64,000 nt of DNA. Source: Nematostella vectensis. Lineage: Eukaryota > Cnidaria > Anthozoa > Actiniaria > Edwardsiidae. The stretch is taken from NCBI RefSeq assembly GCF_932526225.1, contig NC_064038.1:3534001-3598000 (forward strand). The letters are read 5' to 3'. Below the pieces are notes generated by a model. The model saw only the letters and a list, made by a program, of their open reading frames with translations. It had not been told where the DNA came from and did not search any database. The position numbers were made by a program, and so were the translations under genes. Within the stretch, counting starts at the first letter, position 1, and each line of letters begins with the position of its first letter. Shown one piece after another: positions 24,186 to 37,200 of the stretch.

Positions 24186-24884
24186 ATGAAGGTAATAGGC
24201 GCTGGACTGCCAAAGACGGGCACTAAATCCCTAGCAGCCGCTCTAAGGCATCTTGGCTACACTGTACACGATATAAGAGAACACTGGAAACATCACTGCG
24301 AGGAGTACAATGCTGCTTTTGAAGGCGAAATCCCAGACTTCAAGGAGATGTACAAAAATATCGATGCCACAACAGATGGTCCATCATGCTACTTTCACAA
24401 AGAGATCTTCAAAGCCTTTCCTGACTCCAAGGTAATCTTGACTGTCCGAAAGGATGAAGAAACCAGGCGCAAAAGCTTACAAAAAAACATTGATGTTATT
24501 GAGCCTATCCTCGACAGTCCCGTGACTAAACTATGTCGATATTTAACACCAACAGGCAGAAAATGGGGTCGCCTTCTTTCCCATCAACGCATCATGGATG
24601 AAATAGATTATCAGAAATATAATGATAACGTCATTGCTTCTATACCAGCCAATCAGCTGCTTGTGTTTTATCCCGAGGAGGGGTGGGAGCCACTGTGCGC
24701 GTTCCTGGGCGTTGAAGTGCCTGATATTTCTTACCCGCGAGCTAACGTGGGTTCCGCGGATATATCAAGCATGTTCCGCAATTCCTGGAGCCTTCGACGT
24801 GCGAAGCAGGAACTCGCGGTTTTTATTACCCTACTCGTGGCACTGGTCGCCTTTGCATTTGTGCTAATCGTGCCTCCAATATAG
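24186..24884 (+). CDS. Sulfotransferase-family P-loop protein with C-terminal membrane anchor
   Basis: Single-exon ORF of 232 codons. I start it at the ATG giving MKVIGAGLPKTGTKSL, because the 28 codons upstream are not family-like. GLPKTGTKSLAAALRHLG fits the 5'-phosphosulfate-binding loop of sulfotransferase-like proteins. The C-terminal block WEPLCAFLGVEVPDISYPRA is typical of the Sulfotransfer_4 group, whose members are near this length. Residues about 209-229 form a hydrophobic segment close to the C-terminus, suggesting a tail anchor. The substrate cannot be told. It may be a retrocopy or an intronless family member. It lies downstream of, and convergent with, the thioredoxin-like gene. 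Confidence 0.82.
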   Translation: MKVIGAGLPKTGTKSLAAALRHLGYTVHDIREHWKHHCEEYNAAFEGEIPDFKEMYKNIDATTDGPSCYFHKEIFKAFPDSKVILTVRKDEETRRKSLQKNIDVIEPILDSPVTKLCRYLTPTGRKWGRLLSHQRIMDEIDYQKYNDNVIASIPANQLLVFYPEEGWEPLCAFLGVEVPDISYPRANVGSADISSMFRNSWSLRRAKQELAVFITLLVALVAFAFVLIVPPI

Positions 24885-25147
24885 ACTTTAATGCCGCATT
24901 GTCACTTCCTGTTTTCTTCCGGAGGTCCGACGGAAACCTCAACCGACAAGAGACAAAATATTTTTTTAAAATCCGTGCTTTTAAACAGGCCATCCGCTCT
25001 AAATCAACAGTCACATCTTAGAAAAATCTTCCAATAGACACAATGCCTTTACAATCTTGAAATATTTTTCACGTTTTCCGTTAAAAATCATCGGAGATTG
25101 TTACGTAATCGAACGAATTTTCAAGTTTCTGCCATTCTCCCTTTTAT

Positions 25148-25350
25148 GCCTGGTGCACACTAGTGACATATCGACATAGGCGCGCGCACTCTTATGCTTG
25201 TATGTTCAAGTGTGAAATGTTCGACATAAAGCCCGACATAAAGACATGGACATAACGATATAAGAGAAAACCAAGTTTGTCTTTCTTTTAATTCCATGTT
25301 GGACATGGTTGACACATCTATGTCGTTACGTGACTAGTGTGCACCAAGCC
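25148..25350. mobile_element. MITE with inverted termini of about 30 bp
   Basis: GGTGCACACTAGTGACATAT at the left is matched by the complement of ACGTGACTAGTGTGCACC at the right. It is 203 bp, non-coding, with repeated GACATA motifs inside. Confidence 0.8.
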
Positions 25351-25544
25351 TTATAGACAAAAAATCATATCCTACTCTCTTTTGTTATATACAATTTGTA
25401 TATTTTGTTATTCACGAAGCCTTTTTCCCCTTCTAAAATAATGAACGTTTCCTAAATAGGAGTGAACATAACATATTATTTAAGGCTATTGCCTATAAAT
25501 TGCTTCGTGGTAACTAAAACAGAAATAAGCAGTAGTCCTTTCAC

Positions 25545-26316
25545 CTTCTCATTCCAGAATAGCTTGAAATTAGGAAGGGTAGAAATCCGCTGTTGGTGTT
25601 TCAGCACCTAACAAAAAAAAAAAGAAGAATACTTGAGATTTTCCGTAATAAAATCCTACGGATGTGGCAAGGCCTCAATAAATTTATTCATATCAAAGCT
25701 TACATTCAAGTAAGTGAGTGAGTGAGTGAGTTAGTGGGTGGGTTGGTGGATGGGTGGGTGGGTTTGTGGGTGGGTGGGTTGGTTGTTGGGTGGGTTTGTG
25801 GGTGGGTAGGCGAATGTGTAAAGTTAAGAGTTGTAAGCTTTATTTTGACACGGACAATTCATCAGCTACATATATTAAAAAACCCACGGAGGTGTCATAG
25901 CCTCAATGCATTTATTCACCTGGTGAAAACTTAATTTCATAACAAAAGTCAAGGCCTTTATTCACGTGACCAAAGGCTTTGTCCACCTGATCAAAGGCTT
26001 GATCCACGTAAACAAAGCCTTCATTCACGTGATCAAAGCCTCCATTCACGTGATCAAAGCCTCCATTCACGTGATCAAAGCCTCCATTCACGTGATCAAG
26101 GAATACATTCACGTGATCAAGGAATACATTCACGTGATCAAAGCATACCTTCATTTGTTCAACATCAACACGTGCGAAGATCACGCGCTGATCGATACCG
26201 TACTGAGCATTCAGGGACTCGTAGCGATCTGCTATAGACCTACAATCTGCACACCTGAGAGAAGTACGGGATAACGATATTAGAATAATGCATGGTTCTA
26301 AATTAAATGCTGTCAT
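25545..26316 (-). CDS. Thioredoxin-fold protein, first two exons
   Basis: Exon 1 is 26316-26149 and exon 2 is 25607-25545, joined in phase 0 at GAAG|GTATGC. The reading begins MTAFNLEPCIILISLSRT, then RCADCRSIADRYESL, a CxxC motif in the thioredoxin active-site position. VIFARVDVEQMK (central strand) and ISTLPNFKLF in exon 2, with the cis-Pro loop, follow. An alternative acceptor at 26255 would make the motif WCADC if an upstream exon exists. A TATA-like site 92 bp upstream favours the ATG at 26316. The C-terminal exon was not identified with confidence. The fold is reasonably sure; the subfamily is unknown. Confidence 0.68.
25704..25812. repeat. GTGAG / GGGTGGGT microsatellite
   Basis: A low-complexity run of GTGA then GGTGG(G)T units in the thioredoxin-like gene's intron. 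Confidence 0.9.
25955..26147. repeat. 21-bp minisatellite with TCACGTGA core, in an intron
   Basis: About nine copies of a unit such as CATTCACGTGATCAAAGCCTC. On the gene strand it starts within the donor region of thioredoxin-like exon 1 (GTATGC, then TTTGATCACGTGAATG). Confidence 0.92.
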
Positions 26317-26407
26317 AGCTGCAGAAGGAGCCTATAAACACCGCCGAAGCAGCAGCAGCTTCAAGCGCTCTACAAATCTATAATCACAGTACTTCAGTGA
26401 GAGGCGG

Positions 26408-26419
26408 CTTTTATTATAT
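26408..26419 (-). promoter_or_regulatory. TATA-like element of the thioredoxin-fold gene
   Basis: On the minus strand the sequence reads TATAATAAAAG, about 92-100 bp upstream of the proposed ATG. A start site near 26385 would leave a 5' leader of about 70 nt. Confidence 0.4.
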
Positions 26420-26667
26420 TTAGTGCAGGTTACAGCAACTAGGGTGATGCGCATGCGCAATTCACTGCGTGTTTACATGATACGGGCGGATATGGAATGT
26501 TCTGACACAAACTCTATTTCGAGACTAGAAAATCTTCTTTGATCAGAATTTCCCACAAAAGGGAAATGTTGGTTTGCAGTTCAGCCCGAATAAGTGAGTC
26601 CAAGATTCCTGATAACCTCATTTACAACGTGATGCTGCTGACTCGCGAGAAATATTCATTTCGTAGC

Positions 26668-27415
26668 GTCACCTTCTAACCAACTAGCGTCACGTGCTTA
26701 CCAACTAGTGTCACGTTCTAACCAACTAGCGTCACGTGCTTACCAACTAGTGTCACGTGCTTACCAACTAGCGTCACGTTCTAAGCAACTAGCGTCACGT
26801 GCTTACCAACTAGCGTCACGTGCTTACCAACTAGCGTCACGTTCTAACCAACTAGCGTCACGTGCTTGCCAACTAGTGTCACGTTCTAACCAGCTAGCGT
26901 CACGTGCTAACCAACTAGCGTCACGTGCTTACCAACTAGCGTCACGTTCTAAGCAACTAGCGTCACGTGCTTACCAACTAGCGTCACGTGCTTACCAACT
27001 ACCGTAACGTGCTTACCCACTAGTGTCACGTTCTAACCAACTAACGTCACGTGCTTACCAACTAGTGTCACGTTCTAACCAACTAGCGTAACGTGCTTAC
27101 CTACTAGTGTCACGTTCTAACCAACTAACGTCACGTGCTTACCAACTAGTGTCACGTTCTAACCAACTAGCGTCACGTGCTACCTGCGTCAAGTGCTTAC
27201 CAACTAGCGTCACGTGCTTACCAACTAGCGTCACGTGCTAACCAACTAGCGTCACGTGCTTACCAAGTAGCGTCACGTGCTAACGAACTAGCGTCACGTG
27301 CTACTTGCGTCACGTGCTTACCAACTAGCGTCACGTGCTTATTAACTAGCGTCACGTGCTAACCAAATAGCGTCACGTGCTTACCAAGTAGCGTCACGTG
27401 CTTACCAGCTAGCGT
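26668..27415. repeat. 21-bp minisatellite with GTCACGTGCT core
   Basis: About 35 copies of a unit such as ACCAACTAGCGTCACGTGCTT, alternating with TCACGTTCTA variants. It lies 250-1000 bp upstream of the proposed thioredoxin-like promoter. Most units carry the palindromic E-box CACGTG. Confidence 0.92.
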
Positions 27416-28299
27416 AGAACTCTACCACAACCAATCTATCCGTCGCTTCAGCAGAAAGTCGCTGCCAGTCCTCGATGCTTTGGATGCTCTTCACCATACA
27501 AACTACAACAACAACAGCAAATTCAAACTTTTATCCTATAGCCCGTGGTGCTATGTGTGTGGTATATCAAATCAAATCCTTAGACTCAAACAGAGACGCA
27601 TTTTCTCTATCGACTGTTATGTTGAATGAGTGCTTGATTGACTAATTGGTTGGTTGACTGATTGAGTGACCTTGCCCATGGCCCTCAGTGACCACGCCCA
27701 ACTGATCCTTTCTCTGAACCAGCAGCGCCGCACGTGATGTCAAACCTGAGAAATGATGGGAAATGTCAGACAACAAGACCCTGCGCGCAGGGTTGACTGG
27801 GATACCTGATGGGTTACCTGTGTATATGTATGACAATATTTTTGGCCATAATAATACCGCCTGGATATACTAAAAACATTTGTAAAATCTTGAGTTATAT
27901 TATAAATGCCATATCAAAACACTGATTGGGGCAAAAATGGTAAGAAGCACCAACTCTCTAGGTTTGATTGGGGGGGGGGGGACTCACCATGAAAGTGGAC
28001 ATGACTGATTGTCCTATCTTTTACAGTGTAAATTTCTACCAAATGCTATCATACAGCAGTGTAGAGAGCATACACTAGCATACACATAAACTACATAGAA
28101 AGAGATATAACCCACAGCAGAGCACTGTCATAGAAAATGTGTTTGAAAATTGTTATAAGTGATAGCACATTTGGGGGGGGGGTCAAAACAGTTTTTGGGA
28201 TAAAGCAATTTTCAAACAAATAATCTGGAAAGTCAAAAGATATATTTAGTCCACCAAGTTGTTTTCCAACAGCTACTCTTGTGAGACAATGAGCTGGCC

Positions 28300-31200
28300 C
28301 TATATTTCTGGTGCTGTTTGAATTACTCCTTCAGGGAAGACTACGCCTATCTGGTTAACTTCTAGAATACCATGGATGTAACAAGGGGGGCTATGGCCAA
28401 ACATTCCTTGGGTGTATTTGCTTTGAAATTTAAAAAAAATATAGAAACAGATGTGAAGACAGATATATAGACACGAATGGGAGCTGCATCTTCCTTTCTG
28501 GGAACTCCGGTCTCTGGTTATTCCTGAGTGTATAAAGCTAAAGCACCTCAAATTTTGGCCTTGAAGAAAGCTCCCGAACACTTGTTTCTTTCTCTATGGC
28601 CCTACGGGTCAGGTCTTCGACTAATTGTATCATGAATCGACGAAGGAAATACGCGGTAAAAATTCAAATTGACATGAATTTCCACAATAGAATTATAGAT
28701 AGAAAAGCTTTGATTGCATTTGCAATAATATAATTGCCAAAGTTGCCTTTTTTACCTGTACAAATATAAGCTAATGCTCAAATCCAACATGGCACGTCTC
28801 CTGTCTTGCAGTGAACAAGCGAAGTATTGACTATGGTGCAAAGGCTCTTGGGGTATTGCGAAACATTGCAGATTTCCCGGGACCACGGAAAAAAAAAACA
28901 GTTGCAATTTATAACTGGGCTACCACAGGTATCCCAGTAAATAAGTTGAAAGCGTGATAGAAAGACTACTCTTACAGTACATTCCATGTACAAGCACGCA
29001 ATTGATAGCTGCTCGGTGATTACCTGTAGCTTGTAGAGTCATTTCCATATCACTCAGTTCCATCTGTGGGTATGACGTCATCACAACAAATTCCCCATTG
29101 CGCATGTCTGTGGCCCTGCACACGTGACTGGAAAATAAAATAAATTAATAAATACTAATAGATATGAATACACGCGAGGTCATCTCGCCTGGTATGCAAA
29201 CATCAAATTGCAAGACCTACAGTAGCTTGTTATGTATTTCCCCAAATATGCTTGGGCTGCCTAAATGAGGAGAGACTTAACTGCTTTTCACGTTCACTAC
29301 GAGAGTGTTAGCTTGGGTGGTTAGCGAAAAGTAAAGAAGAGTGTACTAGAAAAGGCTACTATTTTTCAACCAAGACATCCAGATCTGCTCCTCTACTGAT
29401 TCGTAGATATTGATCACGAGCAAGCTTCCTTTGATCACGTGGAGGTTTGTTTGATCACGTGGAAGTTTGTCTGATAACGTGGAGGTTTGTTTGATCACGT
29501 GGAGGTTTGTTTGATCACGTGGAGGTTTGTTTGATCACGTGGAGGTTTGTTTGATCACGCGCAAGCTTCCTTTGATCACGTGGAAGTTTGTCTGATCACG
29601 TGGAGGTTTGTTTGATCACGCGCAAGCTTCCTTTGATCACGTGGAGGTTTGTCTGATCACGCGCAAGCTTCCTTTGATCACGTGGAAGTTTGTCTGATCA
29701 CGTGGAGGTTTGTTTGATCACGCGCAAGCTTCCTTTGATCACGTGGAGGTTTGTCTGATCACGCGCAAGCTTCCTTTGATCACGTGGAGGTTTGTTTGAT
29801 CACGCCCAAGCTTCCTTTATCACATGGAAGTTTGTCTGATCACGTGGTGGTTTGTCTGATCACGTGGAGGTTTGTTTGATCACGCGCAAGCTTCCTTTGA
29901 TCACGTGGAGGTTTGTTTGATCACGTGCAAGCTTCCTTTGATCACGTGGAGGTTTGTTTTATTTCATTATATTAGCTTTGCCACAATGCACTTCACATAT
30001 ACAGAATGATGAAGACGTGAAGGCTCGCGTTGGTCACTTGGGGATTTGCTACGGTCACGTGACATGTTTCAAGATCACGTGAATGCTTTTTACGATTGCT
30101 TTGCTAGAAACAAAACTTGCTTGCCTCATATGAGTGTAAAAATAATTAGTTCTTTATGTCAAGGGGTTACGTTATTGGGGCTCACCGATATATTTCTTGA
30201 ATGGTGGAGTCGAATGATAATTTCAAACCTGTTGACTAGAGGAAAAAACTCGTGCTAAAAACAAACATCGTAATGTCCTTAAATGAACGTTGATATAAAA
30301 CCTTAATACATATTAAGGTTATAACAAGAAAAACTACAGACAAGCTTTAGAAAAACTAGGAGGTATGCGTAGGAGTGGCGTAGACAAGCTATAAATCAGC
30401 TAACGCTCGAAACGTCAGTGGAACTACTCTGTTTCGTCAGTGGAACTACTCTGTTTCGTCAGTGGAACTACTCTGTTTCGTCAGTGGAACTACTCTGTTT
30501 CGTAAGTGGGACTACTCTGTTTCGTCAGTGGAACTACTCTGTTTCGTCAGTGGAACTACTCTGTTTCGTCAGTGAAACTACACTGTTTCGTCAGTGGAAC
30601 TACTGTTTCGTCAGTGGAACTACTCTGTTTCGTCAGTGGAACTACTCTGTTTCAATGAGGCACACAACATACTTTTTGCATACATATCAAGGACACCCTC
30701 GCGACTGAAACATGTATCTTTTTGCATACATATCAAGGACACCCTCGCGACTGAAACATGTATCTTTTTGCATACATATCAAGGGCACCCTCACGACTGA
30801 AACATGTATCTTTTTGCATACATATCAAGGACACCCTCGCGACTGAAACATGTATCTTTTTGCATACATATCAAGGGCACCCTCACGACTGAAACATGTA
30901 TCTTTTGCATACATATCAAGGACACCCTCGCGACCAAACATGTATCTTTTGCATACATATCAAGGGCACCCTCGCGACTGAAACATGTATCTTTTTGCAT
31001 ACATATCAAGGACACCCTCGCGACTGAAACATGTATCTTTTTGCATACATATCAAGGACACCCTCGCGACCAAACATGTATCTTTTGCATACATATCAAG
31101 GGCACCCTCGCGACTGAAACATGTATCTTTTTGCATACATATCAAGGACACCCTCACGACTGAAACATGTATCTTTTTGCATACATATCAAGGACACCCT

Positions 31201-34200
31201 CGCGACTGAAACATGTATCTTTTTGTATACATATCAAGGACACCCTCGCGACTGAAACATGTATCTTTTTGCATACAAATCAAGGACACCCTCACGACTG
31301 AAACATGTATCTTTTTGTATACATATCAAGGACACCCTCGCGACTGAAACATGTATCTTTTTGTATACATATCAAGGACACCCTCGCGACTGAAACATGT
31401 ATCTTTTTGCATACATATCAAGGACACCCTCACGACTGAAACATGTATCTTTTGCATACATATCAAGGGCACCCTCGCGACTGAAACATGTATCTTTTTG
31501 CATACATATCAAGGACACCCTCACGACTGAAACATGTATCTTTTTGCATACATATCAAGGACACCCTCGCAACTGAAACATGTATCTTTTTGCATACATA
31601 TCAAGGGCACCCTCGCGACTGAAACATGTATCATTTTGTATACATATCAAGGACACCCTCACGACTGAAACATGTATCTTTTTGCATACATATCAAGGAC
31701 ACCCTCGCGACTGAAACATGTATCTTTTTGCATACATATCAAGGACACCCTCGCGACTGAAACATGTATCTTTTTGCATACATATCAAGGACACCCTCGC
31801 GACTGAAACATGTATCTTTTTGCATACAAATCAAGGACACCCTCACGACTGAAACATGTATCTTTTGCATACATATCAAGGACACCCTCGCGACTGAAAC
31901 ATGTATCTTTTGCATACATATCAAGGACACCCTCGCGACTGAAACATGTATCACTTTGTATACATATCAAGGACACCCTCGAGACTGAAACATGTATCTT
32001 TTTGCATACCTATCAAGGACACCCTCACGACTGAAACATGTATCTTTTTGCATACATATCAAGGACACCCTCGCGACTGAAACATGTATCTTTTTGCATA
32101 CATATCAAGGGCACCCTCACGACTGAAACATGTATCTTTTGCATACATATCAAGGACACCCTCACGACTGAAACATGTATCTTTTTGCATACATATCAAG
32201 GACACCCTCGCGACTGAAACATGTATCTTTTTGCATACATATCAAGCAAACCCTCGCGACTGAAACGTATCTTTTTGCATACATATCAAGGACACCCTCG
32301 CGACTGAAACATGTATCTTTTTGCATACATATCAAGGACACCCTCGCGACTGAAACATGTATCTTTTTGCATACATATCAAGGACACCCTCGCAACTGAA
32401 ACATGTATCTTTTTGCATACATATCAAGGACACCCTCACGACTGAAACATGTATCTTTTTGCATACATATCAAGGACACCCTCGCGACTGAAACATGTAT
32501 CTTTTTGCATACATATCAAGGACACCCTCGCGACTGAAACATGTATCATTTTGTATACATATCAAGGACACCCTCACGACTGAAACATGTATCTTTTGCA
32601 TACATATCAAGGACACCCTCGCGACTGAAACATGTATCTTTTTGCATACATATCAAGGACACCCTCACGACTGAAACATGTATCTTTTTGCATACATATC
32701 AAGGACACCCTCGCGACTGAAACATGTATCTTTTTGCATACATATCAAGGACACCCTCGCGACTGAAACATGTATCTTTTTGCATACATATCAAGGACAC
32801 CCTCGCGACTGAAACATGTATCATTTTGTATACATATCAAGGACACCCTCGCGACTGAAACATGTATCTTTTTGCATACATATCAAGGACACCCTCGCGA
32901 CTGAAACATGTATCATTTTGTATACATATCAAGGACACCCTCACGACTGAAACATGTATCTTTTTGCATACATATCAAGGGCACGCTCTGAACACCCCTC
33001 ACTTACTGTTTTTTTTTAATGAGGGGGGCGTAAGGGTTTGCGGTGATGGGTTTTGCCTTAAATCTGGCGCGGTTTTTCGGTTTTTCGTATTTTATTCCGT
33101 GGTATTGCGGTTTCTCTAGACCGCGCGGTTCACGGTTATTGACTTATTTTGACGGTTTAGCGGTTTTGGCGTTTTTCTGTGCGGTTTTCGCTTCCCCTTA
33201 CGCCCCCCACCTCAACAAGCGGGTTAAGACTAACATAAAACATTGTTTTCTTCTGAGGAACTTTGAAAATTGTCCTTAACAATGAGGTCTGCTTAGTATG
33301 CTGGATTCAAAGTTATTTGTAACCGAAACATGTGAGCCAGGTTTATTGTACTTTACGATTTTCTGCGTTCAAAGTTTGTGCCGAAATATTTACCCAAACT
33401 TCCACCTTTCCTTTCCCGCCCAGCCCTGACACAGACACCCCGGGGCACTCACAGTACCTGTCCAGAAGGTAACCGCAGGCGCAACTCAACACCATCTTCT
33501 ACGCCTGGCTCATCTGGTGTACATTGCTGGACAGTATTTCTTGTTTCCCCGGGCTCAGCTGTGCTATGCTCTTCAGTCGACTGTATTGGTGTTTTCAGGA
33601 GTTTCGCCTGCCGGTAAAAAGGATTAGACGAAACCCTAGTGCTTTACGGGTTTGTTTTCACTACTCCTGCACTTCGCGCTAGATTTAATTGAGTTTTAGA
33701 ACATAGATCGCACAAAACTGCCACATTAACAAGCCTTATAATAAAGCAATGGTTTAGGATGGATTGAATTTGAGAATGATTTATTGTGTAGTTTTGAATT
33801 GTTATAGCGCCAAGCTTACAACCGTGGCCGCCTTTGCAGTTTTAGAAAGTTAGCACAGTATGTGACGCTTTCCAGAAAATGGGGGTCTTATGGAAAGCCT
33901 GAAAACGAGGCCGTTTTTACACTATGCATGTTTTCAGGTGAAGCTTGGGGAAAAAGGGCTTGAAATTGTCACTGTAAATATGGGTGTAACTTGGTCAGTA
34001 AGAAGCTGCAAATTAATTTTTTTTTAGATGTCTGGGGAAAAAAACCTGCTATAGAATCCCGCCAAAAGAATCGTTTTTGCGCTGAAAGTCCACAGGTATC
34101 CCATCGCCTGGCCATTGTATCACGGCCTTGGAGTACTCCGTTACTCACCCGGTCTTTGTCTACTTGAAGTTCTTTCAACAGGTTCTGCTTGTGTTGCTGT

Positions 34201-37200
34201 TTAGCCAATTTTTCGATCCTAAAGAAGACACCATTTGCATTTTTAGCTCTCCCTTGTTGGGGAGGGGGTAGGGGGCGTCATCCCTTGGAAGCAAATCTCC
34301 TTTGTGAAGTACCGCCTCTACTGGTGGTAGGGGTCTAACAGAAGTTGCCGCTTTTCCTAAGCTTCTATCTTAAAAATTACCCTAAAAATACCAGTGAGAC
34401 TTATTAATTATCTTCAAAGTCATTTATTTGCACTTCAAATACATCATATTTTTATGGTTTGCTAGGTAATTCAGAAAAAGCTATGTGAAATGGTCATAGC
34501 TTATAATTCTCAATCTTGCAAATACAAATTTTTCCTTGTAAAGCTTTTGTTCGGGCAACCCCTAAAAAATACTGGAAAAAACAATTTCAACCCCTAAAAG
34601 ACGGTCACCCCTACCATTCGAATATGGAGCCATTTTCTCACCTTGCCGCCTCAATAGCCTCAAGGCGGAGTTTTTCTTGGAACTTGTGTCTTTCATCAGC
34701 TGTTTTCTGATATCTTGAGACAGGTGCTGGCTGAAATAACATTTTACAGTTTAACTTTAACAATACTTTACAATATTTATACTATACACACCATAACACC
34801 TTAACAAAATAATCCATTTTACATAGCTCTGTATAAGATTTTTAACCCATTTAATTATATAGTAGATTTGATCAAAACTTTAAGGAAACTTGAAATCCTC
34901 CTCTCTCTTTCAAGTTCCAAATAGTCAAGCTTAGGTACCACTGTCCCAAGATAAAATGGTTCTAAGCTTCCAACAATGTATTATGGTCATCTCTTAGTCT
35001 AGCTACACATTAGTGAGAGCCTGTCTCTTACAACAAAGTTTTGTTTGTAAGTTGTTTGAAAATTACACAGCTTTGGAGATCATCAAGTCAAAAAAGGCAC
35101 TGAGGCCATGCAAATTTTTAGAGTATCATTCCAAAGTGAGTATACAGATGGGATTTCCAAGTAAGCACAAAGTGCATTATGCACGTATTGATGTTTGCAA
35201 AGTTTCAATGTACAAGACTGAAAAAGTGTTATTTATATGGTCATCTGCTATAGAGAGTTTACAAGTAATTGAGGAAATTGGAATCAGGTTTTGAAAAATG
35301 TATATTGTGAAGAGGGTGTCCGCTTAAAGGAGGTCTGTTTTATGGAGATTACACTGAATCATAATAAACAGGGCTTCGTCACTCTTGCAATAAGTAAGAG
35401 AGAGTGAGGTTGACAATTGATCTTCGCTTGTCTGCGGCAACAAATCTTGCTTTTAAACTTGCACATCAAACAGACCGCTCGAAAAAGAATCCTCTATATC
35501 TTGGATTTATTTTACTATAAAGAACACAGCAAACGGTAAAGCAGTCGATTAGTTTGAGCCATACGCAAGCCGAGAGAGCAAGGCGACAATTGATTTTTGC
35601 TTGCCTTTGCAAAACAATGTCAGCGGCAACTGAACTTTGGAGTGTTTTCTCTTGCTTTTCAACTCACACATCAATTAGACCCCTCGAAAAAGAATCCACT
35701 ATATCTAAGCTTTTACTTGCTATGAAGAACATCGCAATCAGTAAAGCAGTTGATTAGTTTTGTCATATGCAAGCCGAGAGAGCGAGGTGACAATTGATCT
35801 TCGCTTGGCTTGCAAAACAAAAACTGTTTACTGTGTTATGTTGGCGGCAACTAAACTATGAGCGTTTCTCTTGCTTTTCAACTCGCACAAGAGCCAACAT
35901 TCCTGCATAACAAAGGAAAACAGCATGCACCAATCGTGTAGTACACTCAGCTTTTTACACGCAAAATCTGCACATGTACTACACTCAAACTACATGCAAA
36001 AAACATGTGGGACGCTGTTAAGTTTCTTCCAGGCTGTACTGTACAGTATACTCACCCTCATATCACTGGCCGACACCCCAGTGGCAACTGGTGCAGCTAC
36101 AGCACCTGAGGTATTAGGCGCAATTGCACTTAATCCAGTCTCAATAGCAGAACTATTTGTAGCATTTCCAAGAGCTACGTCAGGGTTCATAGAAATCCTG
36201 AAAAATAACAGGAAAACAAAAGAGGATGATGTGGTCAGTGAATACCAATGATACAAATATTGAATGATTGTTCCACTGCATGTATCACTGGAGAATTCTA
36301 CTTCACTACTCATACAACATATTTTGTTGGTGTATTGGACATGTATACCCCTAAGATCTTGTACGTAAAGATAAAATATTCATCATGCTCTTTCTGAAAA
36401 GGGTTGGCCAATTGTATGTATGGTTTATTTCGGGGTGTGAGAGTTGGAAAGGAAGATAACAGGTACTTCATTTTGTTATTGTTATGACTGTTTGTTTGCT
36501 TGCTATTATTGTTGCTGATATTGTCATTGTCGTCATTGTACTGATTGTTATACCATACCAGTCCATGGCTGGCTGGACACCAGTATTCTTAGTCGCAATC
36601 AGTGCTTTCTCAGATATACATCTGTCATAGCCTGAAAAAAATTTAAAAACCTTGAATAAAACTCGGAATCTAGTATGTAACTTATAAAATGAAAAAAAAA
36701 AACAGAACTTAAAAAACTAAGTACCCATTTCCACCATATATGACAGCAATGTCAGATCAGCCTTGGCATTCTGATCAAAAACACTTGCACCTATAGAGTT
36801 ATAAAGAAACATGGCATGTTTAGACGATAAAATGATAGTATGCAGCATGCATGATACTTTAACTAATCTAGTTTTTTTAAACAACATTATTTTTACCTTT
36901 AACAACATAAAGACAAATCATTTAGTATTGTTTATGGCCACACAGTGCCCTCCCTCCAATATTTTCAAAAATTATAACGAAGTGACCAGTTGGCTTGGCT
37001 GTGCCCCCAAACTTTCTTCATGTTCCTGCACTGAGACACCCCACCCACCAATACTTCATGGCTTGCTCAGCCCTACAGTACGCTACAGTACCAATAATAC
37101 AACACATATTACATACATTACCAAACGTGGGTTGTCATAGTAAAACCTTACTTGAAATAGGGGTACTGTATATTCTGCAGAACTCACAGACAAAAAAAGG

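Noticed and set aside
25390..25460. Possible third exon of the thioredoxin-fold gene (ETFIILEGEKG)
   Set aside because: The acceptor is plausible, but the sequence does not match the C-terminal strand and helix of the fold, so it was left out.
30418..33119. Many ORFs on both strands with repeats such as HIKDTLATE or ICMQKDTCFS
   Set aside because: Translations of the 22-bp and 46-bp arrays inside a UBX-gene intron.
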